Origin: an uncultured Bacteroides sp.
GTDB taxonomy: Bacteria > Bacteroidota > Bacteroidia > Bacteroidales > Bacteroidaceae
Length of the DNA: 16,770 nucleotides
Direction of reading: 5' to 3'
Assembly: GCF_902491285.1 (NCBI RefSeq)
Contig: NZ_CABUHK010000100.1
Span: 1-16,770, forward strand
Each line of letters begins with the position of its first letter. The stretch's first letter is position 1. Below, one piece after another: positions 7,751 through 13,605 of this stretch. The position numbers were made by a program, and so were the translations under genes. The notes under the pieces are model-generated. The model searched no databases. It was not told the origin of the DNA and was given only the letters and a program-made list of their open reading frames with translations.

Positions 7751-8962
7751 ATGAAGATAAAAGAACAAGATGCAGGTTGGCAGTCCGGCATGGACAAGAA
7801 CATCACATTCATTGTCACAAAAGACTGCCAGCTTGCTTGTAAATATTGCTATCTTGTAGGCAAGAATGCGAAAGAACGTATGCCTTGGGAGATAGCAAAG
7901 CAGGCTGTTGACTATATTTTGGAACGGGAAGAAGAATTCCGGGAAGAATCCGTTGTTTGGGATTTTATCGGAGGAGAACCCTTTTTGGAAATAGATTTGA
8001 TAGATAGAATTTGTGACTATATTAAGATAGAAATGTTCCGGCGAAACCATCATTGGTTCAACTCCTATCGTTTCTCATTCTCTACCAATGGCATTAATTA
8101 CCATGAAGTGAAAGTGCAGAATTTTATCAAGAAGAATAGAGGGCATTTAAGTATCGGCATCACTATAGACGGTACGGAGATGAAGCATGACCTGAACCGT
8201 GTGTATAAAATTACGGATAAAGGTTCTTACAAAGATGTGGTACGTAATATACCGTTATGGCTGGAGCAATTTCCAAATGCAGGAACGAAAGTGACTATCA
8301 GTAGTGCGGATATTCCTTATATTAAAGAAAGTGTTCTCCACCTGTATAGTATTGGCATACACGAAGTTAATATAAACTGTGTTTTTGAACCTGTCTGGAA
8401 ACAAGGAGATGAGGCTCTTTTTGAGGAACAGCTTATACAACTGGCCGATGCTATTATAGATGGAGGATATTATCAGGATTACACTTGTTCGTTTTTTACA
8501 GAGCATATAGGCAAACCTATGGATTGTGTATTGGATAATCAGAATTGGTGTGGAGCCGGTATGATGCTTGCTGTGGATGCAGTGGGTAATTTCTATCCTT
8601 GTACTCGTTTTGCCCAATACTCTTTGCGTAGTAAGAAAGCATGGATTATCGGAAATATTCATGACGGCATTGACAAAAACAAGCTTCGTCCATTCTTAAC
8701 TCTTGACCGTTGTACGCAGAGTGCGAAAGAATGTATTGATTGTGAGGTAGCTAGTGGCTGTGCATGGTGTCAAGGTGAGAACTACGATGCTGCTGACACT
8801 CCAACCATTTATCAGCGGAGTACTGCTATCTGCAAAATGCACAAGGCGCGCGTTCATGCCAATAACTATTACTGGAACAAACTTTTCCGTAAGCTGGAAT
8901 TGGAAGGTGAATGTGATGAGTTTGAGAAGAAGCAAAAGAAGTCAAACAGTGTAATTTGTTAA
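7751..8962 (+). CDS. Radical SAM/SPASM peptide maturase, CXXX-repeat target type (403 aa)
   Basis: The ATG at 7751 is chosen because it lies 7 nt after the precursor gene; a longer frame starting at 7658 would overlap the precursor core. Cys26, Cys30 and Cys33 (CQLACKYC) form the CxxxCxxC motif binding the 4Fe-4S cluster that cleaves S-adenosylmethionine. IGGEP at about 73-77 is the usual GGEP SAM-contact motif. The C-terminal SPASM-type cysteines are at about 267, 284, 321, 328, 331, 337, 340 and 361, enough for auxiliary clusters. The protein is cytoplasmic and should act on the adjacent Cys-repeat peptide. All cluster ligands are present, so it appears intact. The next gene starts 4 nt after its stop, which supports cotranscription. 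Confidence 0.9.
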   Translation: MKIKEQDAGWQSGMDKNITFIVTKDCQLACKYCYLVGKNAKERMPWEIAKQAVDYILEREEEFREESVVWDFIGGEPFLEIDLIDRICDYIKIEMFRRNHHWFNSYRFSFSTNGINYHEVKVQNFIKKNRGHLSIGITIDGTEMKHDLNRVYKITDKGSYKDVVRNIPLWLEQFPNAGTKVTISSADIPYIKESVLHLYSIGIHEVNINCVFEPVWKQGDEALFEEQLIQLADAIIDGGYYQDYTCSFFTEHIGKPMDCVLDNQNWCGAGMMLAVDAVGNFYPCTRFAQYSLRSKKAWIIGNIHDGIDKNKLRPFLTLDRCTQSAKECIDCEVASGCAWCQGENYDAADTPTIYQRSTAICKMHKARVHANNYYWNKLFRKLELEGECDEFEKKQKKSNSVIC

Positions 8963-8966
8963 CGCT

Positions 8967-9383
8967 ATGATTCAATATCTGATTATACAATTAGACGATA
9001 CAAGTACGTCTTTTTGTTATTATGAAAATAATGATAAGGCACGTAGGCTGATAGCTTTGGATGATTTAAAAGCAGGTATATTTTTTGCTATGAAAGAAAA
9101 CCTGTCGATTCAGTTTGTGTATCCCGATTACGGACTTCCTGATGAATATAAGGAAACTATCGAATCTATTGACCATAGCAAGATTGTCCCCGTCGGTTGT
9201 CAGGAAGAAGCAGATGTGGTTGTTTTCAATGATTGGAGCACATTTTTAAGTTATCAGTTTGCTCCAGGTCGAACTTATGTGCTTCGAACATCAAAAAAGG
9301 ATTTCTTTGATAAGTATTTGTCTTTAGATTGTATTCTACCAAGGATATATCGTTTAGGCACTTATATACGACTCAACACCTAG
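8967..9383 (+). pseudogene. CXXX-repeat peptide maturase, N-terminal fragment cut by the IS1595 element
   Basis: Codons 1-130 (8967-9356) are the true N-terminal half of a second maturase. The reading frame then enters the insertion element, adds eight foreign residues (GTYIRLNT) and stops at 9381-9383. The native part has no CxxxCxxC motif, so the intact protein would be a radical SAM relative that lost its SAM-cleaving cluster, or a SPASM-carrier protein. When joined to 12119-12670 the frame is continuous (313 aa). The fragment may be translated but should lack the Cys-rich C-terminal half. Confidence 0.85.
9349..9356. repeat. Left target-site duplication of the IS1595 element
   Basis: ATCGTTTA, identical to the octamer at 12111-12118 immediately outside the right end. 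It forms the last codons of the native maturase N-terminal part. Confidence 0.95.
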
Positions 9384-9411
9384 CCGTGTGCCATAACTTT
9401 TAGTTATAAAT

Positions 9412-9448
9412 AAAAAGCTCTTTCTAGTTGGTGTTAACTGGAAAGAGC
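9412..9448 (-). terminator. Intrinsic terminator for the minus-strand passenger gene
   Basis: GCTCTTTCTAGTT (9417-9429) and AACTGGAAAGAGC (9436-9448) form a 13-bp stem with one G-U pair and a 6-nt loop. On the minus strand it is followed by five Ts (plus-strand A run, 9412-9416), 31 bases beyond the stop of the passenger gene. Confidence 0.8.
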
Positions 9449-9478
9449 ATGTTTCTTTTTCGACTGCTAAGATAGCAA

Positions 9479-10033
9479 TTATTTTTCTATTTTCTCATTA
9501 TAATCAATAATATTTTTCAGCACTGCTATCATTTTTTGCGCATCACGTTCGTTGTCAAATATGCAATTAATAACTGGATTGCTCATATCTCTCATAATTA
9601 CATTGATTTTATATTCCGTTATCTCTGAATTAGTAGTTTTATTTCCAGTAGTAGCACCCGCCAACACACCTACACCTCCAAACAATAGTCCTCCCACGAT
9701 GCTTCTTCCAACCATACTGCCTGTAGATGTAGATGTTTTATATGACTTTTGATTATTAATGTTGAAATCAATAATATCTGAATATTTATAAGCTCTACTA
9801 TTCATAATAATAGTCTCATGTTTATCATATACTAAAATTATAGATTCCTTATCTATATACGAATTGCTTGTGGTTTTAATCTCTAGTGTTTCATAACCAT
9901 AAATTTCTCGTAGATTCCTTTTCCATGATGTGGTTTCCTTTTCTATACTCATGTTATTTCCTAAAGAATTAGCAAACAAGATAATCAAAATAGGTACAAG
10001 AGCAAAACAGATAATAATTAAAATAATTGCCAT
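9479..10033 (-). CDS. IS passenger: membrane-anchored protein with Gly-rich segment (184 aa)
   Basis: The start at ATG 10033 is preferred; a longer frame begins only with a TTG at 10090 and would put 19 polar residues before the hydrophobic segment. The N-terminus is one strong membrane segment (MAIILIIICFALVPILIILFA), then a soluble domain with alternating strands (SIILVYDKHETIIM), then a Gly-rich hydrophobic stretch SMVGRSIVGGLLFGGVGVL around residues 105-125, and a final alpha/beta piece. Similar Gly-zipper-containing small membrane proteins are common on Bacteroides mobile elements, but I cannot name a family. It lies downstream of the structured RNA and probably shares its promoter at 10300-10330. 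The role on the transposon is unknown. Confidence 0.65.
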   Translation of the reverse strand: MAIILIIICFALVPILIILFANSLGNNMSIEKETTSWKRNLREIYGYETLEIKTTSNSYIDKESIILVYDKHETIIMNSRAYKYSDIIDFNINNQKSYKTSTSTGSMVGRSIVGGLLFGGVGVLAGATTGNKTTNSEITEYKINVIMRDMSNPVINCIFDNERDAQKMIAVLKNIIDYNEKIEK

Positions 10034-10104
10034 AATAATTGTGTGTTTATTGGTTAATACTAAATAATAATGTTTCGACTTAGTTAGCAATAACCATACG
10101 CATA

Positions 10105-10296
10105 TATATGAAAAGACGCAGATAATTGCTCCACGCCCCTTGGCTCACCACAAGCCATTACACACTGAGCAAGAAATCTGCGTCTATGCTGATTCCTCAA
10201 CGTGTGTAATATATAACTCGTTCATTCTTGAGGTGGTGATTCAGGGACGATTGAGCTATATTATCATAAAAAGCGTACCACCTATTCGATGATACG
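10105..10296 (-). ncRNA. Candidate structured RNA carried by the IS1595 element (pseudoknotted)
   Basis: No protein fits this stretch, yet it is dense in perfect pairings. Described on the plus strand: AGACGCAGAT (10114-10123) pairs with ATCTGCGTCT (10176-10185), extended by TTGCTC (10126-10131) with GAGCAA (10167-10172). Inside is a hairpin TGGCT/AGCCA (10141-10157). ATTACACAC (10157-10165), also inside, pairs with GTGTGTAAT (10202-10210) outside, giving a pseudoknot. TCACCAC (10145-10151, hairpin loop) can pair with GTGGTGA (10233-10239). A 5' hairpin AGCGTA/TACGCT lies near 10272-10298. A minus-strand promoter sits just upstream, and on that strand the long stem ends in four Ts. It could be a free RNA or the leader of the downstream gene. 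Confidence 0.6.
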
Positions 10297-10299
10297 CTG

Positions 10300-10330
10300 C
10301 AAATATAAGAATAACTTCATAAATTACAAA
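10300..10330 (-). promoter_or_regulatory. Bacteroides-type promoter driving the structured RNA (minus strand)
   Basis: Read on the minus strand, TTTG (plus CAAA at 10327-10330), 19 bp, then TATATTTG (plus CAAATATA at 10300-10307) match the -33 and -7 boxes. The start of transcription should fall near 10293-10296. Confidence 0.75.
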
Positions 10331-10333
10331 CGG

Positions 10334-10519
10334 TTAGTCCTTCTTCTTTTCTTTCTTATCTTTAGATTCATCCTCTTTAGGTGTATCTTTGCTTTCAAGA
10401 TGCGCCATCCTCCGAAGCAATTCATCAAACGCTTCTTTAGGTACAGAGAGGTTGATATTAAATTGCATTGTCTTAATATCCTCTAATCTTATTTCTTCTT
10501 GTTTTTTCTTCTTTCCCAT
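10334..10519 (-). CDS. IS passenger: small Lys-rich protein behind the transposase (61 aa)
   Basis: The ATG (minus strand, 10519) follows the transposase stop with a 2-nt gap, so the two genes are translated from one message. The protein has a basic start (MGKKKKQEE), a middle that may form a strand and a helix (TMQFNINLSVPKEAFDELLRRM) and a highly charged tail of Lys, Glu and Asp. The middle looks like a short dimerisation or DNA/RNA-contact segment. No family is recognised. Tight coupling to the transposase suggests an accessory role in transposition or its control, which is inference. Confidence 0.65.
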   Translation of the reverse strand: MGKKKKQEEIRLEDIKTMQFNINLSVPKEAFDELLRRMAHLESKDTPKEDESKDKKEKKKD

Positions 10520-10521
10520 AA

Positions 10522-11424
10522 TTAAGCAACATTACGCAAAAGTAAATTAAATCTTTGAGAATCGGTAAAATTCCGAGTGTTAAATCGGAAAATAAATTCA
10601 TCAATATACTTTTGCAAATGTTTTCTGCTTACTCGAATATACGTTCCTAACATCATTCTGTCAAAATGAGACCAAACATTTTCGATACCATTTGTACTAA
10701 CAACGATTATTTCACCTTCATTAGTAGCATATGTTGTACCATAAAAGTGTTTGCTATGGTCTACATCTCTTTGCTCATAATCAATATTAATACCTGGATA
10801 CCCAGCTCCATCTGTATAAACAACACTTCCTTCTTTTACATATTCATTTACGATAGAAAGTAGTGTATTTCCATGAATGTTAGGAACTACTTTAGCTATA
10901 GTTTTCCCATTTCTTTCTCGTATTCCAAATACAGGAACTTTATCTTTGTAGCTACGTCCTTGACATCTCTCTACTTTCTTATCTTTATGACGATTTCCGT
11001 TCTTTCCGCCCACAAATGTTTCGTCTATCTCAACCTCACCGGATAATGTATGACTATTCTCCATCTCCATATATTGCCTAATTTTATGAAGCATATTCCA
11101 CGCTGTTTTTTGAGTTATGCCTAAATCTCTAGCCAATTGACATGATGAAACTCCTCTCTTATGTGACAAGAATAACATCATAGCATAGAACCAAGCTCTC
11201 ATAGGCAGTTTAGTATTGGCAAATGCTGTTCCGGTTTTTACATCGAAATATCGTCCGGTATTCTTGCACTTATATTTCCCATTACTACATTTATAAACCT
11301 TAGACGTTAGGTCAAATGGTGATACTACCTTGCCGTCCCAACGCATCTTCTCAAAATACCTGATGCAACTTTCTTCATCGGGAAAGTTTTCAGATAGAGT
11401 TAAAAGAGTAAAATAGGTTTTCAT
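10522..11424 (-). CDS. IS1595-family transposase (ISXO2-like DDE domain, 300 aa)
   Basis: The N-terminal approximately 70 residues resemble the degenerate zinc-ribbon of this family (YKCKNTGRYFDVKTGTAF), followed by a helix-turn-helix (CQLARDLGITQKTAWNML, about 97-114). The catalytic domain starts at GEVEIDETFVGGKNG (first Asp near residue 135), continues with VVYTDGAGY (second Asp near 205) and NGIENVWSHFDRMM (third-residue region near 246), then a helical end with FRFNTR. Length is normal for the family and there is no frameshift, so it is probably active. Its own promoter is at 11446-11477, leaving a leader of about 15 nt. It is transcribed opposite to the interrupted operon. Confidence 0.95.
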   Translation of the reverse strand: MKTYFTLLTLSENFPDEESCIRYFEKMRWDGKVVSPFDLTSKVYKCSNGKYKCKNTGRYFDVKTGTAFANTKLPMRAWFYAMMLFLSHKRGVSSCQLARDLGITQKTAWNMLHKIRQYMEMENSHTLSGEVEIDETFVGGKNGNRHKDKKVERCQGRSYKDKVPVFGIRERNGKTIAKVVPNIHGNTLLSIVNEYVKEGSVVYTDGAGYPGINIDYEQRDVDHSKHFYGTTYATNEGEIIVVSTNGIENVWSHFDRMMLGTYIRVSRKHLQKYIDEFIFRFNTRNFTDSQRFNLLLRNVA

Positions 11425-11445
11425 AACGTCAAATTTTTATCTATT

Positions 11446-11477
11446 CAAACATATTAAAAATCAACGGTATTAGCAAA
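11446..11477 (-). promoter_or_regulatory. Transposase promoter (minus strand)
   Basis: On the minus strand TTTG (plus CAAA 11474-11477), 20 bp, TATGTTTG (plus CAAACATA 11446-11453). Both boxes and the spacing match the Bacteroides consensus. The transposase ATG lies 22 nt below the -7 box. Confidence 0.75.
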
Positions 11478-11503
11478 CAATTTGCCACAAATTTTCAGAG
11501 AGG

Positions 11504-11541
11504 TTCTTCGCAAGGATGCTAAAAAACATCCTTGCAGAACA
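11504..11541. repeat. Hairpin between the divergent IS genes
   Basis: GCAAGGATG (11510-11518) and CATCCTTGC (11527-11535) form a perfect 9-bp stem with an 8-nt loop CTAAAAAA; GTTCT and AGAAC outside it extend the stem across a 2-nt bulge. It lies between the two divergent promoters, so it may be a regulator site or insulate the genes. Confidence 0.6.
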
Positions 11542-11575
11542 TACAGAACTATTACCGTTTATAAACTATAAACAG

Positions 11576-11583
11576 TAAATTTG
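11576..11583 (+). promoter_or_regulatory. Probable -7 box for the plus-strand passenger gene
   Basis: TAAATTTG matches TAnnTTTG and lies 32 nt upstream of the ATG at 11616. No good TTTG box is seen at the usual distance, so the promoter would be weak or activator-dependent. Confidence 0.45.
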
Positions 11584-11615
11584 CCCGAAGTAATAACCAT
11601 TAAAACTACAAGAAT

Positions 11616-11846
11616 ATGAGCAAATTTATTGAATTACCAGTATTTCCATCAGGTTTAAAAGATGCAGAATATGCATATATGCCTGTGAATATAGAACAAA
11701 TAGCATATGTAATGCCTTCATCTAAGAATAGATGTAAACTTTATTTTTCTGCTAATGAATATATAGATGTAGATATTGATATAGAAGAAATGAAGGTAAT
11801 AGTAAAGTGTACAGAGCAAATAAAAAGTGCAAACGATATGGATTAA
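11616..11846 (+). CDS. IS passenger: small protein, possibly FlbD-like beta fold (76 aa)
   Basis: The ATG at 11616 is preceded by a purine-rich stretch and a -7 box. The protein reads as a short beta-rich domain: MSKFIELPVFPSG, then VNIEQIAYVMPSS, then KLYFSANEYIDVDIDIEEM and a charged end. The order 'residues that set a reference, then a strand ending in a constant for an anchor' vaguely recalls FlbD-like small proteins, but this is weak. It is the only plus-strand gene of the element. Its stop overlaps the stop of the opposing gene in the shared TTAA at 11843-11846. Function unknown. Confidence 0.6.
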   Translation: MSKFIELPVFPSGLKDAEYAYMPVNIEQIAYVMPSSKNRCKLYFSANEYIDVDIDIEEMKVIVKCTEQIKSANDMD

Positions 11847-12034
11847 CGCTTTAAATAGCTTCTTTTTAAAAGAATATCAGCCCTTTCTTCTAGCGTTGAT
11901 ATTCTTTTTTCTTCTTCTTCAATCATATTAAATCCATAAATACCAACTTCTTTAGCTAATTGCATAGCAAGTAATTTGTTTTGCAACTCAATTCCATTTA
12001 CTAATCTTTCCAATAATTCTTCTTTCTTTTCCAT
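11843..12034 (-). CDS. IS passenger: small helical protein (63 aa)
   Basis: The start at ATG 12034 (MEKKEELLERLVNGIELQ) is chosen because a longer frame would begin at 12112, inside the target duplication, and so could not belong to the element. The protein is almost wholly helical, with heptad-like leucines (ELLERLVNGIELQNKLLAMQL) and a charged coiled end (EEEEKRISTLEERADILL). It looks like a short coiled-coil, perhaps an antitoxin- or regulator-sized protein, but no family is recognised. No clear promoter is seen in the IS end region upstream of it. Confidence 0.55.
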   Translation of the reverse strand: MEKKEELLERLVNGIELQNKLLAMQLAKEVGIYGFNMIEEEEKRISTLEERADILLKRSYLKR

Positions 12035-12073
12035 AATCTTTGTTTTTAAATTGTTAATATAACTTTTTGTTAT

Positions 12074-12097
12074 GACCCGACTATCTAGTGTCGGGTC
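12074..12097. repeat. Subterminal palindrome at the right IS end
   Basis: GACCCGAC (12074-12081) and GTCGGGTC (12090-12097) form a perfect 8-bp inverted repeat around an 8-nt spacer, overlapping the inner part of the right terminal repeat. The left end has only an imperfect equivalent. It may be a second transposase contact. Confidence 0.65.
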
Positions 12098-12110
12098 GGA
12101 TATAAGTGCC

Positions 12111-12118
12111 ATCGTTTA
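12111..12118. repeat. Right target-site duplication of the IS1595 element
   Basis: ATCGTTTA, identical to 9349-9356. Native sequence resumes in frame at 12119. Confidence 0.95.
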
Positions 12119-12670
12119 AATATCATATTTACTGATATAGCAGACTTTACAGATGTAGACTTTACTATTTACAAGCAAGTATTACAAACTGTTTCGAAGA
12201 TGATTGCATTATGTTATGTTCAGGGAGGGAATCCGCAACTTAATCTGCTGACTGACCGTATCATGTTAGACAGGATGAATAACTGCAATGCCGGATGGGA
12301 AAGCATAACATTGGCACCTGATGGGAAGTTTTATGTTTGTCCGGCTTTTTATCTGGAAGGTGAAGAAGCTGCCATAGGAGATTTGAAAAAAGGTCTTGAC
12401 ATCAAGAATGCACAACTTTATCGTTTGGATTATGCTCCTCTGTGCCGTATCTGTGATGCTTATCAGTGTAAACGTTGTATTTATCTAAACAGGAAAACTA
12501 CGTTGGAAGTAAATACTCCTTCGCATGAACAATGTGTTGTTTCGCATCTGGAACGAAATGAGGCACGTGCATTATTGGCTGTTATCCGCCAATCAGGGAG
12601 TACTTACATGAATAATGTGGAAATAAAAGAAATAACGTATCTGGATCCTTTTGATATAGGAAAGAAATGA
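12119..12670 (+). pseudogene. CXXX-repeat peptide maturase, C-terminal fragment after the IS1595 element
   Basis: From 12119 the frame continues exactly where codon 130 left off (NIIFTDIADF...). It has 183 codons to a TGA at 12668-12670. The half carries the SPASM-like cysteines: NCNAGWESI, FYVCPAFYL, PLCRICDAYQCKRCIYL and EQCVVSH. This pattern of C, C, CxxC, CxxC and C is how auxiliary Fe-S domains of peptide maturases look. The first internal ATG is at 12200, so a separate C-terminal product is possible but would lack the N-terminal domain and 27 residues more. The stop overlaps the next start (ATGA), so translation coupling in the intact gene is likely. The split presumably reduces or abolishes this activity. 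Confidence 0.85.
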
Positions 12671-12939
12671 AAAAAGTAGTTGGAAAAGTGACGGAGGAAG
12701 AGAAGAGTGAAATTCAACAGCTCTTTGAACGTCAGAATGGCTTGAATGAATTGGCTAAAATTGTATCTGCTGATAATGATGCTTTATATGAAAAATTAGT
12801 GAAAGACTTGGGAGAGACTGGATCCAAGTTTCAGGACTGGTGGAATCGTATGGCGGAGTATTATCAGTGGGAGAGTGGAGAAGGCACTCATTGGGAGATT
12901 GATTTTGTGACTAATGATATTAACTTAGTTTATGAATGA
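12667..12939 (+). CDS. CXXX-repeat peptide modification-system protein (90 aa)
   Basis: The ATG at 12667 overlaps the maturase stop by 4 nt (ATGA), indicating coupled translation. The protein is small, charged and helical: MKKVVGKVTEEEKSEIQQLF at the start, a middle NGLNELAKIVSADN, then a Trp-rich segment QDWWNRMAEYYQWESGEG and an acidic end. Its position and character match the small 'CXXX repeat peptide modification system protein' known from such Bacteroidetes clusters. It may recognise the precursor leader or help the maturases; this is inference. It lies downstream of the IS, so its expression here depends on readthrough or on a promoter I cannot see. Confidence 0.8.
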   Translation: MKKVVGKVTEEEKSEIQQLFERQNGLNELAKIVSADNDALYEKLVKDLGETGSKFQDWWNRMAEYYQWESGEGTHWEIDFVTNDINLVYE

Positions 12940-13021
12940 GGTTTTCTTGAATGAATGTTGAGAATGAATGATTATTTAGTATGTACAATTAGTAAAATGA
13001 ATGTATTATGAAGCAAATTTT

Positions 13022-13149
13022 ATGAAAAATGGCTGTATGTATGGCAGTAGTCAGTAGTGCTGTTATCGTTTAGTGTATGTTCTTGTGGCGATGATGACGA
13101 AGATCCGGTCGGTTCACGTGATTTTCATAATGAAACGGGAGAGTGGTAA
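13022..13149 (+). pseudogene. Decayed small lipoprotein gene
   Basis: One frame reads SVVLLSFSVCSCGDDDEDPV... to a TAA at 13147-13149: a hydrophobic core, a cysteine in a lipobox-like site and an acidic mature start, as in Bacteroides lipoproteins. The 5' end is broken. ATGAAAAATGG at 13022 has five As where six would give MKKWLYVW in frame, and a TAG at 13048-13050 interrupts the core. The mature part would be only about 22 residues, so an internal deletion is also possible. The end overlaps the terminator stem. It may be a lost lipoprotein partner of the operon. Confidence 0.5.
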
Positions 13150-13168
13150 TAAGCTCTCCTGTTTTTTT
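13135..13168 (+). terminator. Rho-independent terminator at the end of the operon
   Basis: ACGGGAGAG (13135-13143) and CTCTCCTGT (13154-13162) form a 9-bp stem with one G-U pair and a 10-nt loop, followed by a run of Ts to 13168. It separates the peptide operon from the second promoter at 13238. Confidence 0.85.
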
Positions 13169-13237
13169 GTTCTATTTATATATAAGGTATTGGGAAAAGT
13201 TGCCTGACAGAAAAGAAATAAGAAAAGTGAAATAAAG

Positions 13238-13269
13238 TTTGTCTGTCTTAATTTAACTCTCTATATTTG
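13238..13269 (+). promoter_or_regulatory. Bacteroides-type promoter of the susC-like operon
   Basis: TTTG at 13238-13241, 20 bp, TATATTTG at 13262-13269. The surrounding 60 nt (13230-13289) are identical to 713-772 at the other operon. Transcription should start near 13274-13277. Confidence 0.85.
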
Positions 13270-13273
13270 CAGC

Positions 13274-13589
13274 ATCCAGCTAGCCCCAGCGGGGGCGGTG
13301 GGATATTTTTCTTATTTAAGAAAGGCGTTTACCAAACGTTATCTTCTGAACTCAAATCTCGCAAATTTGAAATCTACAAGAAGATAAGGCAACGGAAAGC
13401 GTCCACTGAGGATGTTTTATCAAACACTATGCTTTGTGTAGTGTTCTGTATATCTCATCTTGGCGTGGGCTAGCTGGCGTTGTTTATCCTTGTAGATGGG
13501 CAATGCGAGAGCCTGAGTTCGGGATAAGCAAAAGTACAGACTCCCATGCCTTTTTTATATTTACCGCTCAATCTGGGGAGGCTATAAGC
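13274..13589 (+). ncRNA. Structured leader RNA, copy 2 (candidate cis-regulatory attenuator)
   Basis: This leader is homologous to copy 1 along its whole length and keeps every main stem. CCAGCTAGCCC (13276-13286) pairs with GGGCTAGCTGG (13467-13477). The hairpin AACACTA/TAGTGTT lies at 13423-13445. GTTGTTTATC (13479-13488) pairs with GATAAGCAA (from 13523) using a G-U pair where copy 1 has G-C. The pseudoknot ATCTACAAG (13372-13380) with CTTGTAGAT (13489-13497) has three pairs changed on both sides relative to copy 1. The terminator-like GGCGTGGG (13462-13469)/CCCATGCC (13543-13550) is followed by six Ts. The stretch GGGGAGGCTATAAGC (13575-13589) is retained before the start codon. Confidence 0.8.
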
Positions 13590-13605
13590 TACAAATAACA
13601 CGCAG

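Larger units (their letters stand above)
9357..12110. mobile_element. IS1595-family passenger-carrying insertion element (2754 bp)
   Basis: The left end GGCACTTATATACGAC (from 9357) and the reverse complement of the right end GGCACTTATATCCGAC (ending 12110) are matching terminal inverted repeats. The element is flanked by ATCGTTTA at 9349-9356 and 12111-12118, a perfect 8-bp target duplication, as expected for the IS1595 family. It carries the transposase on the minus strand, four small passenger genes, and a non-coding structured RNA. Members of this family often carry passenger genes. The perfect duplication and intact 300-aa transposase point to a recent insertion. It interrupts the second maturase gene between codons 130 and 131. 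Confidence 0.95.

Noticed and set aside
10034..10090. N-terminal extension of the 184-aa passenger protein
   Set aside because: It starts with TTG and puts a polar stretch before the membrane segment; ATG 10033 is simpler, though the longer form cannot be excluded.
12035..12112. N-terminal extension of the 63-aa passenger protein
   Set aside because: Its ATG would use bases of the target duplication, which vary with each insertion site.
13267..13473. Open frame of 68 codons inside leader copy 2
   Set aside because: Same reasons as copy 1; the shared first residues only reflect the conserved 5' RNA, and the frames end at different places.
690..13589. Phase-variable invertible promoter (as in Bacteroides capsule loci)
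   Set aside because: The two similar blocks are in direct, not inverted, orientation; I see no inverted repeats flanking either promoter and no recombinase gene.
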